Source: Colletes latitarsis (taxonomy: Eukaryota > Arthropoda > Insecta > Hymenoptera > Colletidae). From it: a stretch of DNA of 64,000 nt. This document shows positions 1 to 12,104 of the stretch, in pieces. Made by a program: the position numbers and the translations under genes. The stretch's first letter is position 1; every line of letters starts with the position of its first letter. Location of the stretch: contig NC_135143.1 of the NCBI RefSeq assembly GCF_051014445.1, positions 7,688,001-7,752,000 on the forward strand. Direction: 5' to 3'. Below the pieces are notes generated by a model. That model had not been told where the DNA came from and did no database searches. It saw only the letters and a list, made by a program, of their open reading frames with translations.

Positions 1-1403
1 TCGTTTATTGCACGTACCTCGATCTCTGCATGCATTTTCAGTCCCGATTAATGCAACAAGTGAGATTCCACTGTAGTTCGATTTTTAGGTTCATCATAAC
101 AATTTCGTTTAGAACTTTTATAGTGTCCAAAAAGGTTGAGACCAAACTTATACTACATATTATTAGAATTAAATAGGCGAAAAGAAGCAACATTAACATT
201 TCTTATAACTGCCACAATAAATCATAAATATCTTTAAAAGCTTATATATTTTCAATAAAACATTTTCGGATATAAGTTTACACGAACTTTTTTATCTATT
301 CGACCTTAGTAACACGTAATATAAATTTGGTCCCACCCTTTTTAGACACCTTGCATAATGATTTGAAACAATTATTTTTGGAACTTTTTCATATTTACGT
401 TATTTAAAATAAAAGTTCTTCGTAATTGCTTTGAGAGCCTAAACAAATATAACAATCTTCAAACCCCGATACATTGTCAGACAGCTGACAAACTTCGTAT
501 CCGTTTGACGTTCGATCGAATGTCCACATTTGTCTGCCTCGTGCATAAAACGTTCCAAACATTTTACCCTGCTCAATCGATGATTGATGAGATCGATTTC
601 GCGAGTCAACCGTACCTAAACGAGACAGCGGGATCAAAGTAACGTCGTTATGCGATGTCGTATCATCCGTCTCGATGATTATTTTAGTATGCATTTTCCT
701 CTGTACGCGCGCGCGCGAGCTAAACTATACCCGTAATTTCCAATCGACAGTGGACAATCACCCGTTACAACCGAGTCTCGTTCTCCTTCTTCATCTTTTT
801 GCTCGCGTCCTTCACCTCGTGCATCACGATGTCGCGTTTCGTTCTCACCGCGGATAAACGCAGCCGATAATATAAGCGCTGACACAACGAACGAACGTCA
901 CACACGACTTTGGCGAAGCCGTGGCACAACCGGTACTGTTTCGTCATCTTAAATTAAGGGAACGGAGAAGAGGGAGGAGAGAAAGAGTCGGATAAAAACG
1001 ACAAGGAAGACCGGGATGACATTAACCATTAATTGCAGCCATCGTATCTCTGACATTCGCGACTTTTACGAGAGACCAGAACAGAAACGTCAGCGACATT
1101 AAATCACGGGACATATTAAAAGTAATTAATGGAGTCCAACAAGAAACACGACGCGAGAAAATTACCGACGCGCGGATTCTTCTTACGACGGGATCCTAAT
1201 CTTTTATTTTCGCCGGCATATGCACGCCAGGAAAATTGCCAGTGTTTTAAAACGTCTATCTTGAATAACTTTTCATTTTTTACATGCATCCCCGAATCCC
1301 CAAGGATTGTAAATTTTCGAGTTATCGTGTTGTTGGTTGAAAATAGCGTTGCCTTTTCAAATGGATGGTAACCTAGGAATTATTCAACTTTCTGGAGAGT
1401 ATA
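1..1403. other. No gene seen; AT-rich sequence left of first transposon
   Basis: I see no convincing exon here. Open frames of 60-96 codons at 404-694 (minus) and 1,129-1,371 (plus) have no recognisable domain. A short alternating purine/pyrimidine patch (gcgcgcgcg) lies near 706. If the minus-strand crp gene continues to the left, this is one of its introns or lies beyond it. Confidence 0.5.
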
Positions 1404-2666
1404 CTGAGTGTTTGGCCACCCCTGGGAAAAATTTTAATGGAGGATTCTACAGACCAAAATAAGATGAAAATCGGGAATACCAATTTGTTGATGAAGGCTT
1501 CGTTAAACAGTTATTAATGTTTAATTCACCGAAAATTATTGTAATTGACCCCCGCAACCGAAAATAATTTTTCCAAAACGATTTGAAATTTTTTTTTTCC
1601 GTCGAAAAATTTCACACCTTGAATTTTTTTCTAAAAAATGGGTAGGATTTCGGGGTATGTCTATTCACCAAAAATGCTTGTAATTGACCCCTGTAACTAC
1701 ATATAATTTTTTTAGTATGATTTGAAATTTTTTAATTTCATCTAAAAATTTCAGTACCTACTCGAATTTTTTTCTCGAAAGTGGATATGTTCAGGGGTAT
1801 GTCTATTGACCAAAAATGCTTGTAATTGATCCCCGCAACCGAAAATAATTTTTTCAGAATTAATTAAAATTTTTTTTTTTCGTCAAAAAATTTAGGCACC
1901 TACCCCCTGTCGATTTTTCTTAAAAATTACTTTTTCATTTTTAGTCATTTTGTTTGACGCCCTACAGAAAATTTGTCTAATACTTTTTTGTAGGTACCCA
2001 TGAGCACTAGTTCAGAAAAAAGTTTCAATAAAATACACTCACTATTATAGAAGTTATGGCTGTTTAAAAATTGGACCATTTTTATGGGGTTTTTCTCATT
2101 TTGCGGGGTCAAGGACCGACTTTTCGAATATTTTTGCGATTTATACAGATTCTCCACCAAAATACGCGTAGTTTGCTTTTTTAAACATTAAAATCGTCCA
2201 ATCTGTTCAGAAGTTATGACGTTTTAAAGATTCGCATGAAAATTCGGGCCGACATTTCTGGCCAGAAATTGTATTTTCAGTAATGAATTTTTTTCTCGAA
2301 AGTACGTAGGATTTCGGGGGTATGTGTAATGACCAAAAATGATTGTAATTGATCCCCGCAACCGAAAATAATTTTTTTAGAACGATTTGGAAAATTTTTT
2401 TTTCGTCGAAAAATTGCAGTACCTATCCGATTTTTTTTCTCGAAAGTGGGTAGGAATTCGGGGGTATGTCTACTCACCAAAAATAATTGTAATTGACCCC
2501 CGCAACTGAAAATAATTTTTCCAGAACAATTTGAAATTTTTGAATTTAATTGTTAATAACTTTTTAACAAAGCTTCCATCAACAAATTGGTGTTCTTGAT
2601 TTTCGTCTTATTTTGGCCTCTAGAATCCCCCATTAAAATTTTTCCCAAGGGTGGCCGAACACCCTG
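1404..2666 (+). mobile_element. CAGGG-family non-autonomous DNA transposon, copy A
   Basis: This is a full-length member of the commonest repeat in the window. The ends form inverted repeats of about 115 bp: left tip CTGAGTGTTTGGCCACCCC (diverged from CAGGGTGTTCGGCC), right tip GGCCGAACACCCTG. Between them are direct repeats of about 145 bp (each with a ctcgaaagtgggtaggattt core and a ttgtaattgacccccgcaac core), a central block of about 330 bp, then more direct repeats. Flanks are TATA on the left and CATA on the right. Plus is defined as the orientation in which the central block reads ttatgacgttttaaagattc. No transposase is visible; I do not assign a superfamily. Confidence 0.85.
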
Positions 2667-3230
2667 CATAGTATACGATCCAACCAAAGTTTTGGTTACG
2701 TTATATAAACATACACTGACATATTATAAGGTTTATAATATGAACCATGATTCTATACCAAAAATATTTTTAATGAATAAAAATTCTTGTTTAATATCGA
2801 ACGAAGAAATTCAATATGAAAGGAACTGGTGAGTGATTATTTTAAATCAACGATTGAGCCATCTAAATGGAGGATATTGATGCAAGATGTCGTAGAAATT
2901 GCCTAGAAAGTCCAAGGGAGATCTTTCCGCGCCTAATGTCGTGAAAACGCAGGTGTAACAGTCGTTACGCACAATGGAGTCATTAGGATAACTTGTTACC
3001 GACAAATGGTTCCACAATCACCAGTCACGTTCTATAAATACGCACGATGACTCTTGACTCTAAGGTGTGTCTAGGGACAGGTCGTGGCGTGAAAGACCTG
3101 CATCTATTTTTCTCCACAGGTGAACAGAAGCAAAAGGAATTCGAGAACAATGAACGAAGAATTATGTTACGGAACAACAGCCAACGTAAACTTTCCTCTA
3201 AGATCAATCTTGATTAAAATTGACAATTTA
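2667..3230. other. No gene seen; spacer
   Basis: AT-rich spacer between a transposon and a local tandem duplication. Short open frames at 2,587-2,832 and 3,025-3,207 have no recognisable content, and the first runs out of the transposon end. Confidence 0.45.
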
Positions 3231-3956
3231 TTTTAATAACGGTGTAATCGTATCTTTGAACAAATTAACGATCATAATTATAAATAATAGTAAACTGAAA
3301 TTTTGAATGTATATAATTCCAAATAAAATTATAATCGAACGTTTTTGTTCATATCTGTTGTTTTATAATTTCCATCGTTTAGACTATTATTTGTTTTTGT
3401 ATCCACAGTAAACGAAATTTCTATAACACAACGATTTACTGATAAATATTGATTCACTTTATAAACTTATATTGTTTAATCATATTCTTTAGTGAATATT
3501 TTTTACTATAGAAGGAAGAATAGAATTAACAATATTAGTCTAACTACGGAGTAATTCAGTGACGACAAGTCAAAAGAACTATTTTGTATTGGTTTTAATA
3601 ACGGTGTAATCGTATCTTTTAATAAATTAACGATCATAATTATAAATAATAGCAAACGAAATTTCGAATATATATAATTCCAAATAACATTATAATCGAA
3701 CGTTTTTGTTCATATCTGTTGTTTTATAATTTCCATCGTTTAGACTATTATTTGTTTTTGCATCCACAGTAAACGAAATTTCTATAACACAACGATTTAC
3801 TGAAAAATATTGATTTACTTTATAAACTTATATTGTTTAATCATATTCTTTAACGAATATTTTTTACTATAAAAAGAAGAATGAAATTAATAATATTAGT
3901 TTGACTACGGAGTAATTCAGAGACGAGTAGTCGAGGGAACTATTTTGTACTGGTTC
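3231..3956. repeat. Two-copy tandem duplication, unit about 362 bp
   Basis: The segment beginning ttttaataacggtgtaatcg at 3,231 recurs at 3,593, and the copies match along almost their whole length to about 3,956. Differences are scattered substitutions and small indels, so the duplication is not very recent. It contains no open frame of note. Confidence 0.85.
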
Positions 3957-4377
3957 AAATAGCACAATTAAAATGCTATCATTGAATATAGCAATACAAA
4001 TAATACAGTAATTTACGATAATTTGATCTTACGGTGCAGCGAAGTGGTAATTAGCAATTAATTTCTGCTTAATCCCAGCGTTTCCTTTGTGACTCGTTCG
4101 CGAATTTTTCTGTCTTAGGTTCGTCACACAATGCGACTCCACATGGTTTTAATAACTAGAACAATCTATTTCTCGCGCTGTTACGTGACAAACCTCGGGA
4201 CCGATTTGCACGTGTACAATTTGTTACGGTCTTGTATAGCCGCCATATGATTTACACAAGGTCTGTGTGTAAATTAATCACCGATGTAGTTTCGCGTATT
4301 GGTCGTGTAAGCAGTTCCATTGGTACTAAGAAAGGCTTAAAAATTAGCCCTCTAGACCAGAATATCCCTTGAATCAG
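3957..4377. other. No gene seen; spacer
   Basis: Mixed-composition sequence between the 362-bp duplication and the first TTAA element. I see no exon, RNA gene or repeat end. Confidence 0.45.
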
Positions 4378-4896
4378 TTAACTGTTTCTGACGAGTATAC
4401 TCGTCATGAAAAAAGTGCAAAATTTTGTATTATGACGAGTATGTTCGTCACAAGTAATAAGTAGTGACAATTTGCAGTTTAAATTGCAATTTTAGTGAAA
4501 ACAAAAATATATTCGTAAACTTCAAGATGTTTGAAATATATTGAGGCCCGTCGAAATAAAAGGAATGAATAAAAATTTATAAATAATTAATATAAAAAAA
4601 CCGCATACAGTATGAATTATTTTTCGTAAATGTATCGCTGTCTTTTATTAGTTATTACAAAAGCAATTACTCTAACAGCAAATTAAAGTAAGAAATTGAT
4701 TTTTCATGTTTTTTTTCGTTCATATGCAAAATATTTATGTTAATGTAAGTGAATAAATAATTGTGAGTAATGAAATAAAAAAATAAACGTCATTTTATTA
4801 CAACCTAATTTCATATTACACATACTCTGTGTTTGACGAATATACTCGTCAGACACAATTTAGATACGCATTTTCCAAAGAGGTCGAAACAGTTAA
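4378..4896. mobile_element. TTAA-flanked MITE, family T1
   Basis: The segment starts at TTAA (4,378-4,381) followed by CTGTTTC and ends with GAAACAG followed by TTAA (4,893-4,896), giving an 11-bp terminal inverted repeat including the TTAA. An 18-bp palindrome TGACGAGTATACTCGTCA lies just inside the left end (4,389-4,406). Near copies lie at 4,433-4,450 and 4,834-4,851. TTAA target duplications are characteristic of piggyBac-type transposons. There is no coding capacity. The right-hand TTAA is shared with the next element. Confidence 0.65.
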
Positions 4897-5138
4897 CACT
4901 TTCACTGCCACGTCACTCACATATGGGTGACAGGATTTACCACTATGATACTAGAAAAATTAATTCTTGAGTTAAGACGTTGAGGATAATAAATTTGGAT
5001 AAAATTTGTGAATTTTAAGAAGGTTACGAAAATAAGTACTGAAATAAATTGTAAATTATGTAGCTTACAATGGCATAGATTCAAAATTTTACTTTTGTAA
5101 AATATTACATGGTTTTGATCTGGCAGTGAACGTGTTAA
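4893..5138 (-). mobile_element. TTAA-flanked MITE, family T2 (copy 1)
   Basis: TTAA at 4,893-4,896 and 5,135-5,138 enclose inverted tips (CACTTTCACTGCCA on the left, TGGCAGTGAACGTG on the right). The whole 246 bp is the reverse complement of the element at 41,412-41,648, which has the same TTAA boundaries, so the ends are supported by two independent copies. There is no coding capacity. A piggyBac-type mobiliser is inferred from the TTAA. Confidence 0.8.
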
Positions 5139-6105
5139 CAATGTAGAGAATTTAGTAAGCTATAAGTGGAACCAAATCGAGAAATCAATATTGTAGAAAT
5201 TAGTAATATAAAAAACAGAATATTCGTATATTAAAATTTTACTTTTATAGAATATTATATGGTTCTGATCCAACAACTGAACAATGCAGATAATTTACTA
5301 AGCTATAAGTGGAACCAAATCGAGAAATCAATATTGTAGAAATTAGTAATATAAAAAACAGAATATTTGTATAATAAAATTTTACTTTTGTAGAATATTA
5401 TATGGTTCTGATCCAACAACTGAACAATACAGAGAATTTAGTAAGCTATAAGTGGAACCAAATCGAGAAATCAATATTGTAAAAATTAGTAATATAAAAA
5501 ACAGAATATTCGTATATTAAAATTTTACTTTTGTAGAATATTATATGGTTCTGATCCAACAACTGAACAATGCAGAGAATTTAGCAAGCTATAAGTGGAA
5601 CCAAATCGAGAAATCAATATTGTAGAAATTAGTAATATAAAAAACAGAATATTTGTATAATAAAATTTTACTTTTGTAGAATATTATATGGTTCTGATCC
5701 AACAACTGAACAATGTAGAGAATTTAGTAAGCTATAAGTGGAACCAAATCGAGAAATTAATATGGTAAAAATTAGTAATATAAAAAACAGAATATTCGTA
5801 TATTAAAATTTTACTTTTGTAGAATATTATATGGTTCTGATCCAACAACTGAACAATGCAGAGAATTTAGCAAGCTATAAGTGGAACCAAATCAAGAAAT
5901 CAATATTGTAGAAATTAGTAATATAAAAAACAGAATATTTGTATAATAAAATTTTACTTTTGTAGAATATTATATGGTTCTGATCCAACAACTGAACAAT
6001 GTAGAGAATTTAGTAAGCTATAAGTGGAACCAAATCGAGAAATTAATATTGTAAAAATTAGTAATATAAAAAAACAGAGTATCTGTACATTGGTATTTCG
6101 CTTTT
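5083..6105. repeat. Tandem array, seven 143-bp units with two-unit alternation
   Basis: The motif tataagtggaaccaaat recurs at 5,161, 5,304, 5,447, 5,590, 5,733, 5,876 and 6,019, exactly 143 bp apart each time. Odd units tend to carry agtaagc and attcgtatatta; even units from the fourth on carry agcaagc, and all even units carry atttgtataata. This gives a 286-bp higher-order period. The first unit overlaps the right end of the T2 element, and every later unit retains a diverged copy of that end (ttttacttttgtagaatatt, then tggttctgatc) minus about 7 bp that included the TTAA. Confidence 0.9.
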
Positions 6106-7039
6106 GAGTAATATTACCAAAATTCTACTCATTTTTATACAAAATAGCGGTGTTCGTATAGAAAATTCGTCCATTGTACAAGCAACGAATTTGATTTTGT
6201 AGATTAACGGTATAACTAAATGATGTTCCGCGGAAACAAATTAATGCCATGATTGTATTATAATCGCGATTCTCAAGTGTCCCCGTCCTTGTAGTTTAGA
6301 AGCGTGTCGTTTGGTAGGAATATGCACGCGCTTCGTCACCTAGGAATGCAGAAGGAAACCCGAAGCCGCAGTCTCGTATAACGGCCTGCGTTATAACTTC
6401 ACCGCAGACGCAGAAATATATAGTATGCTTTCGTTACGATGCAACGTGTTCACGCGGATAGTAAATGGACAGAATAATGCAATATTCCCTGTAACGATAC
6501 ATCCCTCTAATACGCTGACGTTACGGGTAATACGTTTTAATTTTATATCGCGTCGCGAATAGAATTAGATTCACCGGCGACAAACCTTTTTGCGCGTAAA
6601 AACGAACGAAACGCAGCCAACGCGCGTAAGATCACCGTGGGAAACTATTCCTAGTAAGTCACGTTTATGGCGTTAAAACTAATTACGCTTATTGTTGTTA
6701 ATTATTTTCCTTAGTAGATTTATTATTTTTCTTAATGTAAACGATTTTCGTAATTTCTAGTATTATTATTAAGGGTTATTATTATTTTTCTGTCATTAAA
6801 AATTATTGTTTTATACTACTAAGAATTGTTTTGTTAATTACTTCGTTTTTGCAATTTAATTATGTTACATTCCATGTACATACTTGTAAATGTTTTCAAA
6901 TAAGTTATGAACAATATGTAAGAATGATCTACAAATTAATTGTATTAAATTTCAGCTTGTACCAAATGTTAGCTCCTATTACATAGTATGTATAAGAATA
7001 CGCGTTCGTACAATAAAAGTTCAGCCATGAGTCTGTATA
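6106..7039. other. No gene seen; partly GC-richer spacer
   Basis: From about 6,230 to 6,660 the sequence is richer in CpG than its surroundings; the remainder is AT-rich. I see no splice-bounded exon, RNA gene or repeat boundary. Confidence 0.4.
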
Positions 7040-8205
7040 TCTGTAAAATTGTAATGGGAGATTCTAGAGACCAAAATAAGACGAAAATCAAGAATACTAA
7101 TTTGTTGATGAAGGCTTCGTTAAAAAGTTATTAACATTTACAGTTCCGCCTGTACTGAATTTTTTTCTAGCAAGTAGGTAGGATTTGGGGTGTAGGTCTA
7201 TTCACCAAAAATTATTGTAATTGACCCCCGCAACCGAAAATATTTTTTCCAGAACAATTTGAAATTTTTTAATTTAGTCTAAAAATTTTATACCTTCTCG
7301 AATTTTTTTCTCGAAAGTGGGTAGGATTTCAAGTGTATGTCTAATGACCAAAAACGATTATAATTGACCTCTGCAATCGAAAATAATTTTTCCAGAACGA
7401 TTTGAAATTTTTTTTTTTCCTCCGAAAAATTTCAACACCTACCCTATCGATTTTTCGTAAAAATTTGTTTTTCATTTCTAATTACTTTGTTTGACACTCT
7501 ATAGAGAAGTTGTCTAATACTTTTTTGTATGTACCTATAAGCTCTACACCAGAAAAAAGTTTCAATGAAATACCTTTACAATTGTAGGAGTTATGGTCGT
7601 TTGAAAATTGGACCAGTTTTAGGAGGTTTTTCTCATTTTGCGGTATTAAGTAACAACTTTTCAAATAGTTTTTGGTATTTCTACATATTCTTCGCCAAGA
7701 TACGCGTCGATTGCATTTTGAAACATTAAAATCCTTCAATCCGTTCAGAAGATATGGTGTTTTAAAGATGTGCATGAAATTTTGGGTAAACATTTCTGGC
7801 CACATATATTTTCGATAAAGAATTTTTTTCCTCGAAAGTGAGTAGGCTTTCGGGGTACATCTATTCACCAAAAATGCTTGTAATTGACCCCTGTAACTAA
7901 ATATAATTTTTTCAGTATGATTTGAAATTTTTCAATTTTTGTCTAAAAATTTCAGTACCTACTCGAATTTTTTTCTCGAAAGTGGGTAGGATTTCAAGGG
8001 TTTGTATACTCATCAAAAATGATTGTAATTGATCCCCGCAACCAAAAATAATTTTTTCAGAATGATTTGAAAGTTATTAATTTAATTGTTTAATAACTTT
8101 TTTTATGAAGCCTCAACCGACAAATTGATATCCTTGATTTTCGTCTTATTTTGACCTCTAGAATCTTCAATTAAAATTTTTCCCCAGGGGTGGCCGAATA
8201 TCCTG
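7040..8205 (+). mobile_element. CAGGG-family transposon, copy B (left tip lost)
   Basis: The internal organisation matches copy A, but the outer part of the left end is missing: similarity begins around taatgggagattctagagac. The right end is intact to TCCTG at 8,205. On the opposite strand the central block has a 129-codon open frame (7,482-7,871), the longest in the family here. It shares stretches such as HNSYNC and GTYKKVL with frames in other copies. Confidence 0.8.
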
Positions 8206-8987
8206 TATGTGTAAAATTTGTTTTTAGTTTTCGCTTAATATTCTTAATATTATTAGAAATAGCGTTAAAAAAAATTATTAATAAACCGAGTTAAATAGTT
8301 TTTACGAGTTCGCCCGTATTTCAAATTCCGAATCTTGTGTTTTGTAGGTCGTATGGCTACACGGCGAAGGAACGGTTTATGAAAGAAAAGTCTTTCCATC
8401 GGTCTGTGCTCGAACTGCCTCGGAGGCGGCGCGTAATTAGAAACTGCGAAACGAAATTCAATCCAAGATGAAACAAAATAATTCGTCGGGTTTGCTCGTG
8501 GTTCTGGCAACGTCCCGTCCGTCGAAGGTTCGCGCAACTTTCTCTTCTGTCCGCTCGGGACACCTTGTAGAAAGCAACGGCTGTATCGGCGTGGTACACG
8601 GCAGGTATATCGAAGCCCGAGACCTTTGTCGGTCGGCCTAACCAGAAGGAGGGACCCCGTAGGGAAGCCCGAGACAAAGGGACGAACAGGGTCCGAAGAA
8701 ATGAACAGGGGAGACGCGGAGAGGTGAGCAAAATGACCCAGATGCTCCGAAGCCCATACATTTTGCTTGCGTTCAGCAGAACCAGCTACAAGAGGAACCA
8801 ATTGGTAAGCAAGTTTGTTCAAAGACTATACCACTCTTTCCGCCATTTCCTTAAAAGACTCTTTCGTCGAGTCAACGCGGAAAGATTTCTCAATTCGAAA
8901 TCCACCCAAACGTTCCACTTTCAAACGCATTTTCGCTTGGAAAATTAAACGTTGATCGTGAAAATATTTTATAAAATTCTGTTACAC
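8206..8987. other. No gene supported; GC-richer patch
   Basis: Between about 8,340 and 8,760 the sequence is richer in GC and CpG, so long open frames arise by chance on the minus strand (up to 185 codons, overlapping each other in two frames). Neither contains a recognisable motif or a clear exon boundary. It could be a regulatory or previously transcribed patch; I cannot tell. Confidence 0.4.
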
Positions 8988-9320
8988 GAATTAAATGTAT
9001 ATAGAAGTTTACGAATGAATCTTAATGTTTTATTCGTTACTCGTGAATAAAATTTGGGCCACTCCGAAAAGGAAAACAGTATACTTTTGTGAAATGTGAG
9101 AGTGAAAGCCACCATGTTGGAGTATTTAAAAAAAAATATGACACATTGACAGCGAATTAAATGTAAATGGAAGTTTACGAGTGAATCTTAACGTTTTATT
9201 CGTTACTCGTGAATAAAATTTGGGCCACTCTGCCTGAAAAGGAAAACTATACTTTTGTGAAACGTGAGAATGAAAGCCACCATGTTGGGGTATTTAAAAA
9301 AAATATGACACATTGACAGC
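8988..9320. repeat. Two-copy tandem duplication, unit 166 bp
   Basis: gaattaaatgta at 8,988 recurs at 9,154, and each unit ends with cacattgacagc. Each unit includes the motif ttattcgttactcgtgaata followed by a gccactc element. A diverged form of that motif occurs singly near 32,840, 34,170 and 46,915, so the duplication seems to have captured a dispersed repeat. Confidence 0.8.
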
Positions 9321-10306
9321 ACATAAATAAACAATAAAAAGTCAAATATTTAAATTGCAATGGGAAATGTTATACAGACAAGTTTCGAAGCGTTTACATC
9401 CGATTGAAATTAATGTTCTCCAACGATATTTATTTAAATATCGTTTAAAATACATATTTAAAAAAGAAAGCAATTCGGTTCGTCATTCTCTATAAAGGTA
9501 GCTGTACCAAAAAACTTTTACTTTACGAGACACTTTAATTTAAATTGCTGTAAATCAGACTAATAAATGTAAACTCAATGCTTTGTACTGTTCTTCATTT
9601 TCGTTTTATCAGCCGAGAGGTAAACACGTATCACATAGTCTAAAGTGTATAACCTAAAGCGTGTTAAATATATTATTTTAATATAATCGAAAATGCAACA
9701 TAAATATTACGCGGTACTGATACAACTGTAGCCATGTTTCTTTTTTCATTTACACGCGATATTTTTCTCTACAAAGAAATAGGGACTAACGAGTCGGATT
9801 TATCTATAGTATTTTATGTATTATTATGTCTACTACAGATAATCTTCTCTAAAGTCAAGTAAAACGTAATACATAATCTAACAATGTGTGTACTAACTAA
9901 TAAGTGCAAAATCTAATATTTTGGGTTTAGAGGTTTCAAAGAGCCATCGTCTTATAGGAAAGCACATTTTTTTTTAAATATGAGATGAAAAAATAAGCCA
10001 AAAATTATTACTTTTCAGACCATTGTGTAACGGCGTGAGGCCACTTATTATACTACATGTTTCGTAGTAATATTACCATTGGCACGAAGAAGTTGGAGGG
10101 GCAAAGGCGAGCCCGACGGGTGAAGCACGTGATGTCTGGGTTCTTGGCGTCCTTTCCTACCGAGCTGAAACGCACACGTAGACTCGAGATCGAGAGGAAG
10201 AACCGGAGGGAAGAGACCTGACGAGGGAACTTCACTGATGCGAAAATTCTGTTTCTTTTTACAAAGCCCTAGGAGAAGTAGTAGATGGCTGCACGCCCTG
10301 AGTCTC
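9321..10306. other. No gene seen; spacer
   Basis: AT-rich with a GC-richer section at about 10,080-10,230. A 60-codon minus frame there shows no recognisable content. Confidence 0.45.
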
Positions 10307-10336
10307 TTAACAGTAGATTGCCGGATGTTGGTTATA

Positions 10337-11520
10337 CAGGGTATTCGGCTACCCTAGGGAAAAATTTTAATGGGGGATTCTAGAGGCCAAAATAAGACGA
10401 AAATCAAGAATACCAATTTGTTAATGAAGGCTTTATTAAACAGTTATTAACGTTTAAAGTTCCGACCGTACTGAATTTTTTTCTCAAAAATGCGCAAGAT
10501 TTCGGGGGTATGTCTATTCACCAAAAATGATTGTAATTGATTCCCGCAACCGAAAATAATTTTTCCAAAACGATTTGAAATTTTTTTTTTTCGTTGAAAA
10601 ATTTCACACCTTTTCAAATTTTTTTCTGGAAAGTGGGTAGGATTTCGGGGTATGTGTATTCACCAAAAATGATTGTAATTGACCCCTGCAACCGAAAATA
10701 ATTTTTTCAGAATTAATTAAAAATTTTTGTTTTCGTCGAAAAATTTAGGCACCTACCCCCTGTCGATTTTTCTTTAAAATTTGTTTTTTACTTTCAATAA
10801 ATTTGTTTGACACTTTATAGAAAAGTTGTCTAATACTTTTTTGTTGGTGCCCATGAGGTCTACTTCAGAAAAAAGTTTCATTGAAATACATTCACAATTG
10901 TAGGAGTTATGGCTGTTTAAAAATTGGACCATTTTTATTGGGTTTTTCCCATTTTGCGGGGTCAAGGACCAACTTTTCGAATATTTTTACGATTTGTACA
11001 TATTCTCCACCAAAATACGCGTAGTTTGCTTTTTTAAACATTAAAATCGTCCAATCCGTTCAGAAGTTATGACGTTTTAAAGATTCGCATGAAAATTCGG
11101 GGTAACATTTCTGGCCAGAAATTATATTTTCGGTGAGGAATTTTTTTCTCGAAAATGGTTAGGATTTCGGGGGTATGTATAATGACGAAAAATGATTGTA
11201 ATTGCCTCCTGCAACTAAATATAATTTTTTTAATATGATTTGAAATTTTTCAATTTCGTCTAAAAATGTCAGTACCTACTCGAATTTTTTTCTCGAAAAT
11301 GGGTAGGATTTCGGAAGTATATGTATTTACCAAAAATGATTGTAATTGACCCCCGCAACTGAAAATAATTTTTCCAGAACGATTTGAAATTTTTGAATTT
11401 AATTGTTAATAACTTTTTAACGAAACCTCCATTAACAAATTGGTATTCTTGATTTTCGTCTTATTTTGTTCTCTAGAATCCCCCATTAAAATTTTTCCCA
11501 GGGGTGGCCGAACACCCTTG
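10337..11520 (+). mobile_element. CAGGG-family transposon, copy C, nested in T3
   Basis: Complete copy with both inverted ends, flanked by TATA on each side (10,333-10,336 and 11,521-11,524). The host T3 element has an uninterrupted relative at 43,565-44,136. Aligning the two shows that removing the insertion plus one TATA restores a gap-free alignment. Internal direct repeats and central block match copy A. Confidence 0.85.
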
Positions 11521-11609
11521 TATACCTATTTCGCCTGAAATGAGTAAATTTGACTCAAACATAAAAAATCAAGCTTTTTAAAAAAATAAAATTCTACTAT
11601 AAACAAACC

Positions 11610-11765
11610 TTATTCAAAACACTTTTTGCATATATATTCTGTTTTTAAAATACATTTTCCGCAGATTTTTTTATTACATTTAGCACAAACACCCTTACTT
11701 CTATTTCTCCTGCATGATACTTGAACTTGACAATTCTTCCGTGCGTCAGTAATTTGAAATACCTT
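11610..11765 (-). pseudogene. Remnant of piggyBac-type transposase C-terminus
   Basis: The minus strand reads 51 codons to a TAA stop at 11,610-11,612; another in-frame stop lies directly upstream at 11,766-11,768. The peptide is Cys-rich and basic, with eight cysteines. Six form three CxxC pairs (residues 27/30, 35/38 and 46/49), preceded by single cysteines at 12 and 18 and by an ARKNCQ stretch. A cysteine-rich, zinc-binding domain at the extreme C-terminus is typical of piggyBac transposases, and the host element has TTAA ends, so the two lines of evidence agree. The catalytic DDD domain is absent. The sister copy at 43.6-44.1 kb has lost this segment. Not expected to be functional. Confidence 0.65.
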
Positions 11766-12104
11766 TTACAAATAAATATCGAAATTACCTTGGTGGACAA
11801 AATTTTTGTAGCAAAAAATGGATTTTATAAAATTATATTATTTCACTAAAAAACGCTCTGTTCACACGCGATGTATAAAACGGAATGATGGGAAAGGTGG
11901 GTAAATAAGACACTTTTTGACCCCAGCTAACTAATAAATTGACAAGCTAGAACATGAATGTTTACGCGTAATTGGTGTTAGAATTCTGATTCTTTATGTA
12001 AGCCAGAAATTTCATTTGCAAAGCAATTAACTGTTAAATCATTTTATGAGTCAAATTGACTCACAATCGTAAAAATAGGTATACCACATTCGACAATACG
12101 AAAT

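Noticed and set aside
8265..8822. Long overlapping minus-strand open frames (185 and 134 codons)
   Set aside because: They overlap in two frames in a GC-richer patch, show no recognisable domain and lack splice or start evidence.
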